Below, one piece after another: positions 12,698-23,075 of a DNA stretch of 64,000 nucleotides. The stretch spans positions 2,264,001 through 2,328,000 of the forward strand of contig NC_086371.1 of NCBI RefSeq assembly GCF_036324505.1. The letters run 5' to 3'. The position numbers and the translations under genes were made by a program. The notes below the pieces were generated by a model. That model was not told the origin of the DNA. It saw only the letters and a program-made list of their open reading frames with translations, and searched no databases. This DNA comes from Eleginops maclovinus (Eukaryota; Chordata; Actinopteri; Perciformes; Eleginopidae). The stretch's first letter is position 1, and the number at the start of each line of letters is the position of its first letter.

Positions 12698-12888
12698 TGA
12701 CATGAAGCCATGTGACCATGATGTAGTTAGTGTGTAGGCTAACCTTATTTCTGAAACTGAACCTGCTCTTCACCTGGATCGGAGAGAAGCACAGCTCTGA
12801 ATGTGGAGTAGCCTGCTTCTCTTTGAAGTTTGATGCATTTTCTTGAGAGTAAAGTCCTGATGCAGCAGGAAGCAGGGAGGCCGTCCCG
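12698..12888. other. Unassigned sequence 3' of the candidate exon
   Basis: If the exon below is real, this could hold its 3' untranslated region on the minus strand. I see no decisive polyadenylation signal. Confidence 0.3.
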
Positions 12889-13070
12889 TCAGGAAGGAAG
12901 TGATGATGAAACTACAGAAGATTTCTTTATTTCACATTTTTCCCTGCGTTCATAGTTTTCTTTTGGTGGCCACGATGAAAAGGCGATGGCGTGTCTGATG
13001 GCTCGCTCAATGAGAGGCTCCACCGTGGTCCAACTCTCTTGCAGCTCCTGGTCTGATAAGGACTTCAGAT
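12889..13070 (-). CDS. Candidate terminal coding exon, product unknown
   Basis: On the minus strand a pyrimidine-rich tract (CTCTCTCTCTGTTTCAG, ending at 13071) forms a strong splice acceptor. It is followed by 60 open codons from 13068 to a TGA at 12891-12889. The translation begins LKSLSDQELQESW, continues with VEPLIERAIRHAIAF and SSWPPKENYERREK, and ends in a serine-rich tail. The middle is a plausible amphipathic helix and the residue composition is protein-like. There is no Met at the start, as expected for an internal or last exon, and no donor GT is needed if it is the last exon. I do not recognise the family. No partner exon was found further up on the minus strand. The acceptor tract could also be just a GA-rich simple repeat, and an open run of 60 codons can occur by chance. 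Confidence 0.4.
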
Positions 13071-13115
13071 CTGAAACAGAGAGAGAGAGACATAGACAAT
13101 GAGAGAGAGGAGGTT
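13071..13115. repeat. GA-rich simple sequence / possible polypyrimidine tract
   Basis: GAGAGAGAGA words lie next to the acceptor of the candidate minus-strand exon. On the minus strand they provide the polypyrimidine tract. Confidence 0.5.
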
Positions 13116-13224
13116 TAATGCTTATGCCAGCAGGTTGAAAAATGATTATCCCGCTGTCTGTCCGTGTGTACGGAAGCCTGACAGCAGCCAGCGGCGGCGC
13201 TCATTAACACCAAGGAGAAACTGA

Positions 13225-13245
13225 GTGTGTGTGTGTGTGTGTGTG
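13225..13245. repeat. (GT)n microsatellite, 10 units
   Basis: A short pure GT run. Confidence 0.95.
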
Positions 13246-13587
13246 AGGGAAACAGTGTTTAGACTGTAATGTTCTCAACTGAATTCTGACATGCCCTTTA
13301 CCACCTGACTGCAGGCAGAGCAGGAAACTCAAACTTTTGTCATATTTTGAATATTTCATCACATTTTACTGTTGCTGCATCAGACTGTCGTTTATTTATT
13401 TTTCACCAAACACAAAATAAAGTGCAATATGAACATTTAAAGGCACGATTATCCTGAATAAATAACTAATTTCTTCCCACTTATTCCTAAAATCTGCCAA
13501 ATATGCTTTTAAAACATAGAGGAATCAATTAAAACTATATTTGGATAATGAACCAATAATTACAGATTGGAAACATCTCTTAAGACA
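13246..13587. other. Unassigned sequence
   Basis: AT-rich with no recognisable feature. Confidence 0.4.
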
Positions 13588-13990
13588 ACATCCACTTCTG
13601 CATGTCTGTTAAACATAACTCAGAGTCCCCCCTGTGTTCAGAGACTCTGAAAGTGTCAGGAACAAAGACCCCCTCTCTTTTAGTCCTGATCCATCTGTAT
13701 AAAAACCTGTCTGAAAATCAGCTGATCAGATTTTGGCCACTTTGTGATGTCACAATGTTCGTTTGGGTTGTGCAATCATTAGCCAATAACCAACCAAGGT
13801 AACCCCGCCCCCCACACACCTTATCACCTAAATCTCCTCCTAGAGCACCATTGTGTTGTTTTAAACCAATCACGTCACAGAGGGGCGTGGCTAGCAGCAG
13901 CTCATTAGCATTTAAAGCTACAGACTGAGAATCAGCTCTTTAGGAACAGCGCTGAAACAGAGGGGGTTATGGGATGCTAAAATGATCTGG
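13588..13990 (+). repeat. Dispersed repeat V, copy 2 (no SINE)
   Basis: It aligns with the flanks of the SINE at 12181-12436 and runs straight from ACACACCTTATCACC to CTCCTCCTAGAGCACC, so it is the empty-site form. It ends near 'GATGCTAAAATGATCTGG'. The 66-codon ORF at 13602-13802 lies within the repeat. Confidence 0.75.
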
Positions 13991-15065
13991 AAAGCGATTA
14001 CATTTTCTTCAAAGTTCTCTCTTGTCTAAACACTTTACTTACAGCAATGCCCTGGAGTCACACACTTAAATGAATAAATGTGAGAGTGATGTGGTGAAAT
14101 GGGAATTTCCAATAAACTGTAGAAAATGTTCTTTTCCCTGCAGTCAGTTCATCAGTTTAATTACTTTCACTAAGAATTCATCAAGAAATTTGACTTGGTT
14201 TTAATTAAAATTGTACCTTGTAAATGTTCCCCCTCCGCAATCTCTAATCTGCTGATCTGAAATGTATTATTTCTCCCGTCGACTGTTTTTCCCCGTTCTG
14301 TGTCCAGAGGAAATGTGAAGGTTCCTGCTGTTTGCCGGGCTTCGAGTAAACAGCTAATCCTCCAACTGTAAAGGTCTGTGCAACCTTTCTAACACAATTT
14401 CACAAAAGACTGCTCTGTTTGTTCTGCTCCCAGAAATAAAGCTAATTACAAAAACCTGCCCAAACGTCTTGACCTTTCCCTTTGGGTAATTACAGCTCCT
14501 CATTCCTTTTCTGTATTTCTTTCTCCATTTCCTTCTCCCTGGTGCGTTTGTCTCCAGTGCTGCTTCTCCAGGATAATATCATGATGTCTCTCCCCAATCA
14601 GCTGGACACTCAAAAGAGAGAGTTTTTCATTCATCTGAATACAAACATCTATGAAGGTCACACGCTGTTTGATTACTAAAGGTTAAACTGGCCCCCCTGT
14701 GACCCAGTTTTATACAGAAGCTGTGTGTTCAGTGGCTAAGCTGTAGAACGTGTAAAAAAAACATCAGCATACAAAACCGTAGTACATTGATCTGTGACAC
14801 CGCTGTCTCTCAATACACCGCCGCACAGAAGTCCCATTGTTATATCGTACTCTGTGGCAACTCGAATATCAATCAGTCAATCGAAATGATTTTTTAATTC
14901 AAGGAGAGAATCTGGTTTTATGACAGTTGCACCACATCACAAACATCTGTAGATCATGTCTTGCAGTGTCATGTCTGTTTTTACTTCCTGCCTGTTGTCT
15001 TGGGATGCCACATTTTTGTAGTACAACAAATTTAGCATAGCCCTGGTTTCCGTAAAAAAAAATGT
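13991..15065. other. Unassigned sequence
   Basis: About 1 kb with no recognised gene. A 65-codon ORF (14482-14679, +) has a hydrophobic N-terminus and a pyrimidine tract with TCTCCAG at 14557-14563, but I cannot connect it to a family. AT-rich blocks near 14150-14280 might be conserved non-coding DNA. Confidence 0.35.
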
Positions 15066-15379
15066 AAAGCTAAAAGGCGGCTAACGTTAGGCTATGATAG
15101 AACTACAGCACGGTCACATGACTTCACGTTGCCACCGCTAAGCTAAAGGTGTCTAATGTTGGGCTATAAAGGAACTACAGCACGGTCACATGACTTCACG
15201 TCACCACCGCTAAGCTAAAGGCGGCTAATGTTGGGCTATAAAGAACTACAGCACGGTCACATGACTTCACGTCACCACCGCTAAGCTAAAGGAGGCTAAT
15301 GTTGGGCTATAAAGGAACTACAGCACGGTCACATGACTTCATGTCACCACCGCTAAGCTAAAGGAGGCTAATGTTGGGC
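15066..15379 (-). repeat. 72-bp minisatellite, locus 3 (~4.4 units, inverted)
   Basis: This is the reverse complement of the locus 1 and 2 unit: CTAAAGGAGGCTAATG and GAACTACAGCACGGTCACAT recur every 72 bp. One unit has lost a base (AAAGAACTAC versus AAAGGAACTAC). The right flank GCGTGATGATG matches, on the minus strand, the CATCATCACGC flank of other P copies. Confidence 0.93.
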
Positions 15380-17164
15380 GTGATGATGTTTAGTCGTCTC
15401 ATTTAGATATTTGTTAGCAACCGCCATTTGTAGTTTAAACTACTATTTCTACCTTTCAGCAGAAATGAACAAATCAACCCTTTCTGGTGCCATCAGTCAC
15501 ACCCAATTCTTTCATCTGAAATTCAAACACTTGCTATAAACAATCATATGGTGCAAAGCAAGGCATGGGAACTAATACAGATCTCAGGGTTCAGATGCAA
15601 CACGACTGATTGTGTTGCCTGCTGGCGGTTTCAGGTTTGCTCCAGTATATTTTTCCACAGATAAGTCTTCAGAAGTTCCAGATAGTAAGATATATTCTTC
15701 AGTGTCCCCGAAGGGACATTTCTCAACATGTCACACATTCAAAGCCCTCTGCCTCTGTGTGATTTTAATTACTTTCTTGTACTTTTAGTGTACGTCCCTG
15801 TGGGCGCGTCTTGCTTCAGTAGTGATTACCATTTCCATTTGTTTGACTTTTATCAGCAGTTTAAAGTTTTAATTTACGCTTTGTTGTTCTTTTAGTTCAA
15901 ATCAAAGCATGATTGTGTGATTGTAAGAAATGGAATCCAAAAGCAGACAAACATTTAGCTTCTGCTGGATCTAAATGTTATTTATCACCCACAATCCTAC
16001 CACCATGTGCAGGTAAGTCTTTAGATGCAGTGCAAGTAGTGACTTAATTAAATTCATTATACATGATGCTTTTAAGTGGTCGATTGCCAACGGTATAGCT
16101 CCATAACAGCTAAAAACAAAACACCAACTGTCCGTTAATGCTGTTAACATGTGAACGCAACACAAACAGGATGTCCTACAGCTGCTACGGATAACAAAAC
16201 TCAAATCATACCTCCTGTTGCGGCTAATGACAACATGCAGTTTATGTTCTGTAGCTGCTAACAAAACACTGAATAAAATATATTTAAATCGGACATTTTT
16301 GAGAATTTGTAACCATCTGCTTCAAAGTGTTCTTCCTCCACATGGTTGATGATGTTATTCAGGCTTCTTTCACATTGTAATGGACAAAATCACATCTCCC
16401 CAGAACTGGTTTTTCAACATTTGGTCGACTGTTCACTTTTAAAGCGGGCCTGGGGCGAGCTAGCTAGCAGCTGCAGATCCTCAGAAGCATTAGAAGATAA
16501 CTGGTTCTGGTTGCCGGGTAGATTTTAATGTCGGGAATTATTTTCTCTCATATTATGACGGAGGGATTTCATCATTATTTTATTTTACGTTGGCGTCACG
16601 CACCAGGCGAATTTCTGGCCCAACGCTGCGCTAGAAGCTCCTATTATTTCAACTTTGACCTCGTTACTGCTGACCCTTTCGACGCTCAACCAAACAGATG
16701 ACAGCTGTATGTAGCACAGCAAGCTCGCAGAAGAGGTAACCATAGAATAAGGTTACCTAGAACAAATCGCACACACGTGAATCCAGCTTTTTTGTCACAG
16801 AGTGGTCGAAATTGATGAACGCTTCACCCAAAGTTTAATGTATTTGACCTCAATTAACGGTGACCTTCCAATTCAATTACAGCCGAAGGGATTGAAAACT
16901 CTGCTCTGTATCAAAAGTCAATTAATGAAAGCTTAAAGGTGACCAGGCTAATTTTATCAGGGTTTCTCGGCCTTGGAACGACATGACTGAAAACTATTTC
17001 TTCGCGCAAAAACTTCAGAAGCTGCCGTCTGACCTTCCAAACATAGAGATACCTGCCTTTGATTATTCTATATCATATAACAGGGATTATATTTGGGGGT
17101 TTCTGTCATTGAGTGTGATTCATTTTCGTGCCTAAACGATCCTCAGTGTCAGCTCTTCCCTCTA

Positions 17165-17165
<1 letters not shown>
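15380..17165. other. Unassigned sequence
   Basis: About 1.8 kb. ORFs at 15971-16264 (-) and 16346-16528 (+) have no recognisable domain. The first ~70 bp may be the residual P flank. Confidence 0.4.

Positions 17166-17211
<46 letters not shown>
17166..17211. repeat. (CA)n microsatellite, 23 units
   Basis: A pure CA run. Confidence 0.97.
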
Positions 17212-17213
<2 letters not shown>

Positions 17214-17366
17214 CTAATTGCTGTTGGCCGGCCCTCACAGTGGACATGGTTTGCTTCATCTGCGTCTCTGCTGAGGGTCTAATGTCTGGCGGACGTCCAG
17301 AGAGCGGGCGGTGTGTTTGTGGAGAAATCCAAAAGAGCTCAACCCCGCTGCATGCTGGGAAGGAAA

Positions 17367-17379
17367 AGGTCAAAGGTCA
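17367..17379 (+). promoter_or_regulatory. DR1 nuclear-receptor-type motif
   Basis: AGGTCAAAGGTCA is a perfect direct repeat of the AGGTCA half-site with one spacer base, the consensus bound by HNF4, COUP-TF and RXR heterodimers. A further half-site, GGGTCAAAT, follows 10 bp later. Occupancy is unknown, and such motifs occur by chance in large windows. Confidence 0.35.
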
Positions 17380-17404
17380 AGTGAAGAGGGTCAAATATTT
17401 GGAG

Positions 17405-17964
17405 TCCCGCTCCTCTCTCCTTTTGTCTGATTCGTTTCCCCTGACTCTGTCCTTCTCCTCTCCTTTCCTTTATTTCTGATTTTCCTCATGTCCTCCAGCC
17501 TTCCTTGTCCAAATTTCTTTCCCCTTTTTCTCAATTCCTTACCTTGTTTCCTTTCCCTTTCTCTTTCCTTTATCTCTCTGGTTTCCTTTCTTTCTCCGCC
17601 CCTTTTGTTTCCTTCCTTCGATCCTTGTCTTTCTGCTCCTCTGACACTTCCCGTTTTTTTTTTCATGTCCTTTATTTCCTCCTTTCCTTTATGTGTAGTA
17701 CCCATCCTCTCCTTCTTGATTCCTTTCCTTCTCCTCCTATAATCTCATTCTTTCCTCCACTTTTTTATCCCTCCTCTTTCCTTACTTTCTAAACTATTTC
17801 TTTGTGTCCTTTCCTTCCTCCTATGCTCACCCCTCCTTGTTTAGCTTTTCCTTTCCTTTTCTGTATTCCCCATTTTTAGCTTGGACCCTTTTCTCCATTC
17901 CTCCTCCCATCTCCTCTTTACTCTTTGCCTCCGTATTTTCTTTCCTCCTCTTATATCTCCCCAT
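17405..17964 (+). repeat. Pyrimidine-rich tract (~560 bp)
   Basis: The plus strand is overwhelmingly C and T, built from CTTTCC, TTCCTTCC and CTCCTC words with few purines. ORFs on both strands here are compositional artefacts (Ser/Phe/Leu-rich one way, Arg/Lys/Glu-rich the other). Such tracts can form triplex DNA. Confidence 0.85.
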
Positions 17965-18161
17965 GATTTAAGCAGGACTAAAGTGTGTGTGTCAATACTA
18001 CAGCGTGTGTGTGTCAGTGTGTTTTACATCAGTTTGCTTGCACTCCATGCTCTATTATTATTATCTTTTCAGTGTGTAGGCGTCCATTAGGCAAACTCAT
18101 ATGCAACAATATGCAGATTCCTCCATTTGCACGGATCATAAACTCCTCCAGGCCTTCTGCT

Positions 18162-18257
18162 CCATCATCATCATCATCATCACCACCACCGCCACCACCA
18201 TCATCATCATCATCATCACCATCATCACCATCATCATCATCATCACCTCCATCAGCA
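18162..18257. repeat. (ATC/ACC)n trinucleotide repeat with CAG end
   Basis: ATC and ACC triplets run for ~90 bp and pass into CAGCAGCAG. It is open in several frames because no stop occurs in those triplets. Confidence 0.93.
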
Positions 18258-18752
18258 GCAGCTGCCAGCGGCTGCAGGCGGCGAGCTGAACATCGCAGGA
18301 AGTGAATTTGTGCCCTGATTCACTCAGCGACGCTTCCATTAGTTTTTCCCCCACGGGGAGAGAGTTAGTGACGGCGCCACGGGAACGCTCGGATCCTCCC
18401 GGAGGAAGCAGTGTGATGTCATCGGCTGCAGCACCCCAATTTCACATGGTTAATTTCAATTAAAAATGAAAGTCATTAAAAAGCCCTTCCTCTGTATTAT
18501 TCTTAATTGAAGTATCATTAGAGGAAGCAACAAGGTCTTTAAACAAAGCTCAAACATTTTACAGTAGAAGATGGAGCTGGAAATGTTTTGGATTTTGGAA
18601 ACGTGATATACTATGCAGCAATTTTGGGAAGTCTAAGAAAAAAATCTGAAGTGCCATCTATATTATTTGTATTGCAAATGCATAGTGGTCAAGGAAATGA
18701 GTCGATGCTTAACAACGACCACATCCATCGTCTTGAAGTCAGGGGTTTTTTT
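18258..18752. other. Unique stretch, candidate conserved non-coding DNA
   Basis: At 18430-18530 the words GGTTAATTTCAATTAAAAAT, AAGTCATTAAAAAG and CTTAATTGAAGTATCATTAG pack several homeodomain-type cores into 100 bp. There is no coding signal. Confidence 0.3.
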
Positions 18753-18910
18753 GGGGGGCGGTGGTCGCAAATATGAACTTGGCTTGAGAACTGGAAGGTC
18801 ACCGGTTCAATACCCCGGGAGACCAAGTGATAACGAGGTGTCCCTGAGCAAGGCAATTCGTCCCTACACTGCTCCTAACACTAGGATGGATCAAATGCAG
18901 AATGTATATT
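18753..18910 (+). mobile_element. tRNA-derived SINE, 3'-truncated
   Basis: The head has GAACTGGAAGGTCACCGGTT, then TGTCCCTGAGCAAGGC and ACACTAGGATGGATCAAATG, matching the elements at 12181 and 54634. It stops before the ATGACAATAAAG tail. Confidence 0.8.
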
Positions 18911-18954
18911 TTAAAGGGTTCCTTGTCTCCTTTTTTTGTCTGAAATAATGTCGG

Positions 18955-19310
18955 AGGTTCAAAGAAGCTGAAGAGATTCTTAAGTATTGTTCTACGACAG
19001 AAAAACCATCAGTAAATACCGGACTGGTGAATCGCAGCCTCTTCTGTGTCATAGACTGAGTAACCTCCTAAATGTCATCACGCCGAATGTTAGCCGCCTT
19101 TAGCTTAGCGGTTTTGATGCACAACCATGAGACCGCGATGTCCTTAGTTTATAGCCTAATGTTAGCTTTTTAACTCCAGCTATTGCATTTACACTGATAC
19201 TGTATGCAAGTGCAGGATGGAGATTATCCTGATGAAAACAAAACGTGCAAGTACCATAAAGGAGTGTTTGCCACAGAGCTTAGTTTCTGTAATTAACAGG
19301 AACCGCCATG
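18955..19310 (+). repeat. P-family dispersed element with a single 72-bp unit
   Basis: AAGCTGAAGAGATTC, TCATCACGCCGAATGTTAGC, CGCCTTTAGCTTAGCGG and TAATGTTAGCTTTTTAACTC align with the copy at 6060-6380. The 72-bp segment is present once and diverged (GAGACCGCGATGTCCTTAG), consistent with an old, unamplified copy. Confidence 0.6.
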
Positions 19311-20430
19311 CGATGCTAACTCCCAGAGTGAGCGTTCAAAAATACATCATCGTGCACATAAACGTATTTTGACTTGGTGAAGACACTAAATGAATAGTTA
19401 GAATATCAGCAAAGTCACATGAATGTATGCTGAAGGGAACATAGAAGCCAGTGAAAAGTGTAGAAGCAAATTTAACAGCATGCTTCACGTTTGTTGGCAG
19501 TGGTGTTAGCGCTGCTGTATATTAACTTTAAGGTGCAAAGTCCTTTAATTACTGCTTTGACACTCTGAGTTTGAGTCGCTCCAGCTTCAAATAAATCCGT
19601 CCTATGCTAACTCTTGACAAGACTTTACTTGTTTTCAGTAAACAGTGTAATTTAGCAGACAACAGGCTGTTGTTGGATCTCTAACAAGGCAGTGATGTTG
19701 GCGTTAGTGGTTGGATGACTGTAGGCGCTGCTGGATGCTGCCGGTGGATTTCAAGTGGCTTCCTGTTCTCCTCTGCCGGCTGTGGGTGGATCGCAGCTCC
19801 GCTAATTAATGCAGCCATCAACACCAAGAACAAGTGTGTGAAATGATTATTCAAATAGGAAAAATGTGCAGTCTGGTGAAGGGGATAATGTTTTCCTCAA
19901 ATTAGTACTTAATAATTTGTGTCCTCGCAGTACAAACCATTGAATACATGTTATGATTTTTGCAGATTTGTTTGTATTCATCGGTCCATAATTGCAGCAC
20001 TTTACCCGATTTTTACTCTACCTCTTCCAGGTGGGTGAAAGGCTGATATCCCTCGATGGCACTAAACTTATGAATGCATTTGTTGGAAGGTAATCAAATG
20101 GACATAGTGTTTTCTAACAGGTGGGGGAGAATTTTACCCTTTCATAAGAATATGGACCTTGTGTTTGAAAGTTAAAACGCTCATTGAGTTTCCTGTAAAT
20201 ATAGTTATCTTCTCTGTAAGGACGAATACACCACAAGTTTGGGAACGTACTGATTTATCGATGCATTTGTTCATAAAAGGGTTGTAAAAGACTGAAAGCC
20301 CACGTGTTTCCACTGCACTTTGGCAGTCAAACACAAACAAGTTGTACTACTTTAAGATTTAGCTCCTATGAAACGAATACAATATCAATCACAAAGGGTT
20401 TGGTTTATTTGAAGTGAATGAAGCTGTTCT
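19311..20430. other. Unassigned sequence
   Basis: No gene is recognised. A block at 19720-19830 is GC-richer with CTCCGCTAATTAATGCAGCC and could be conserved non-coding DNA. Confidence 0.35.
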
Positions 20431-20436
20431 GAGATA

Positions 20437-20820
20437 ATGGTGCAAGCAGGCAGGATCATCAAAAGGAAAAGCTTAAAAAATCAAACCAGAAAGACAGGGG
20501 GGCAGCCGAGAGGAAACCAGACAGGCAGACAGGACTGGGAAACAAACAGAACTGGGCCAAGAGACACAGGGACAAACACGGGAATGACGACGACACGACA
20601 AGGAACACAAAGGGAAGACAAGACTAAATACGCAGGGACTAATCCCAAGACAAGCCACAGCTGGAGAGGGGAGGAGAAACACAGGGACAACAGGTGAACA
20701 CAATCAGACAATCAGACAGGAGGGGAACCACAGACAGGAAGCAAATACATACATGAGCGACAGGAGGGAAAACATTTCTAAATAAAAGAGGAAACTAAAG
20801 TCTATAATCATGACAAACAG
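20437..20820 (-). repeat. Teleost dispersed repeat (retroposon 3'-region-like)
   Basis: It is purine-rich on the plus strand with GACAGG, AACACAGGGACAA and ACAGGTGAACACAATCAGAC words, ending in AAGAGGAAACTAAAG and CATGAC. The same type of sequence in opposite orientation is at 40687-40990. The 86-codon (+) and 76-codon (-) ORFs are compositional. Confidence 0.55.
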
Positions 20821-21120
20821 CTGTTTAAACTCTGTGGAAATCTGTGGGAGCTTTGGTTGTAACTTTGTGAAAGCATTGCACCATTAAACAACTTATCTAT
20901 TAAATGGTGACGCAATTCAAAAGCTCTTTAGATTAGAACTGGAAGAATGCAAAGTATGTTCAGTTTGTTGTTCTCAAACCTTTTCAAGACAACTATCTCG
21001 TAAGAAACCTAAAGAAGTCCATCGTAACTCTGTTGGGTGTTTGTGAAGAATGGCTTTATTTCATTACTTCTTTCCGTCTCAGTTGGAAAGCATTTAGGTC
21101 AATTGTTGCATAGGAGTCAA

Positions 21121-21370
21121 GATTCAAGGGTTTCATTATCATGTGCACAGTAACAATGGCAAAGGAACTCTTAGGTCCTGAGCTCTTCCAACAGTGTTAA
21201 GTATTACAAATAGGAAATAAGACAAAAATAAGATGTTAAAAAAGTGCAAAATGAGTAAATTAGAGTAAAACAGTGCTGGTTATATTGCAAGACCGGTCTA
21301 TAAGTAGTGCAGATGAAGTATATACATGTCAGAATGTGAGATTAAATATTGTACAGTGAAATACTGTTTA
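21121..21370 (-). repeat. Interspersed-repeat tail fragment
   Basis: TCAAGGGTTTCATTATCATG followed by AT-rich words including 'TTGCAAGACCGGTCTATAAG' and 'TAGTGCAGATGAAG' is typical of diverged fish retroposon tails. Family unassigned. Confidence 0.45.
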
Positions 21371-21940
21371 ATCTACTGATAAATGAAGGCTAAAATAATT
21401 GGTTTATTACATATGGCGACACTTTTGGACAGATTTCTAGGTTAAACATTTGGAATATTGCAAAATATGTCCAGTTTTGAGTTCAATTTCACATTAACAT
21501 AACAGCTTTCCAAAAGATAAATCCCCATACATTAACATACTTCATCCTCCCACTCCCTCCCGGTTGTTGGCACCGGCCTGATTTTATGATCTCATACCCA
21601 ACACATTTTCCAGTATTTCATCAGAGGCACGCACAGCTCGCTCATTCTTTCCCAGTGATGCTCGTTTCCCCTCCAGCAGCAGCAGCAGCAGCATCATCTG
21701 GCGAGCCCGTGGTGGTCCTTTATCCCACCCACAGTCAACAGATCCCCCCCCACCTCCCTTCACCCTCCAGTCTTCATCGATTTCCACAAAGCAGATTCCT
21801 CTTTGCCGAACAGTTCCCTCCTTGTAACCCGACAGCTGAGGCCGGCTCGTAGCCCGTGGCTATCGTCTGGAGCGGACGGACTCGCCGAGCAGACAATGAC
21901 TCGCCTCAAAGCAGCGGCAGATGTCCGAGTGATTGCTGCA
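21371..21940. other. Unassigned, GC-richer sequence
   Basis: It contains a short CAG run (21680-21695). An 88-codon (+) and a 67-codon (-) ORF overlap at 21584-21852; neither shows recognisable motifs. Confidence 0.35.
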
Positions 21941-21945
21941 GACGC

Positions 21946-22272
21946 TGGCTTTCATTAGACATCCGACAGACGCTCTCACTTGATTGGATGAAGAATATAG
22001 AAGATATGAAGAAGACTGCTCTTTATGGAAGTTCAAGTGGCTGTTTGCACAATACTGGGTATTGTAGATGAGAGTATTTTGGTATGAAACAGGAGCAACT
22101 TAACGCCATCGTGCTAAATATCTTCCATTAGATGGCCGACAGCTCTGCTCAAAGCCCTTTTTCACTTGATTGGATGACAGATCTATAACAACGAAGACGA
22201 CTGCTCTTTCTGGAAGTGGCAGTTTTGCTTAGGCTGTTGTCAATGAGAGTATTTTTGTACCAAACAAGAGCT
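21946..22272 (+). repeat. Unit U, copies 1 and 2 (~184-bp tandem)
   Basis: CTTGATTGGATGAAGAATAT (21979) and CTTGATTGGATGACAGATCT (22163) start matching blocks that continue with GACTGCTCTTT, a TGGCAG or TGGCTG word and GAGAGTATTTT. The spacing is 184 bp. A third copy lies beyond the 72-bp array at 22936. Confidence 0.7.
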
Positions 22273-22290
22273 ACCAAATGTCATAATGCT

Positions 22291-22805
22291 GAACATTAGC
22301 CGCCTTTAGCTTAGCGGTGGTGATGTGAAGTCATGTGACCGTGCTGTAGTTCCTTTATAGCCCAACATTAGCCGCCTTTAGCTTAGCGGTGGTGATGTGA
22401 AGTCATGTGACCGTGCTGTAGTTCCTTTATAAACCAACATTAGCCTCCTTTAGCTTAGCAGTGGAGACGTGAAGTCGTGTGACCGTGCTGTAGTTCCTTT
22501 ATAAACCAACATTAGCCGCCTTTAGCTTAGCGGTGGTGACGTGAAGTCATGTGACCGTGCTGTAGTTCCTTTATAGTCTAACGTTAGCCTCCTTTAGCTT
22601 AGCGGTGGTGATGTGAAGTCATGTGACCGTGCTGTAGTTCCTTTATAGCCCAACATTAGCCGCCTTTAGCTTAGCGGTGGTGACGTGAAGTCATGTGACC
22701 GTGCTGTAGTTCCTTTATAGCCCAACATTAGCCTCCTTTAGCTTAGCGGTGGTGACGTGAAGTCATGTGACCGTGCTGTAGTTCCTTTGTAGTCTAACGT
22801 TAGCT
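22291..22805 (+). repeat. 72-bp minisatellite, locus 4 (~7 units)
   Basis: Same unit as at 3446, plus orientation. The array is flanked by TCATAATGCTGAACATTAGC on the left and GTCTAACGTTAGCTTTTCCC on the right, matching the P flanks. Units vary at the same positions as in locus 2 (GAGACG, GTGACG, GTGATG). Confidence 0.95.
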
Positions 22806-22935
22806 TTTCCCTTCAGAAGTCACAAAGTGGGGTTAATATGTGGAGATTATGTGGTTGATATAGATCCCCAAAGTTACTACAATGAATATTGAGGAGAACA
22901 TGATTGCACAAAACCCTAAAAGCACATTTAAATGT

Positions 22936-23075
22936 CTCTCATTAGACAGCGGACAGCTTGATTGGATGAGAAATATATACAATATGAAGAGGACTGCTCT
23001 TTCTGGCAGTTCAAGTGGCAGTTCTGCACAATACGGGCTGTCGATGAGAGTATTCTACTATCAAACAGGAGCTGT
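22936..23075 (+). repeat. Unit U, copy 3
   Basis: CTTGATTGGATGAGAAATAT, GAAGAGGACTGCTCTTTCTG and GATGAGAGTATTCTA match copies 1 and 2. It lies within a 92-codon ORF (22882-23160), but copies 1 and 2 have stops and indels in the same place, so the ORF is not supported as coding. Confidence 0.7.

Noticed and set aside
14482..14679. Small secreted-protein-like ORF
   Set aside because: The hydrophobic start reflects a T/C-rich stretch; no family is recognised and there is no supporting neighbour.
17391..17792. Overlapping 84-104 codon ORFs on both strands
   Set aside because: They arise from the pyrimidine-rich tract and show only compositional bias.
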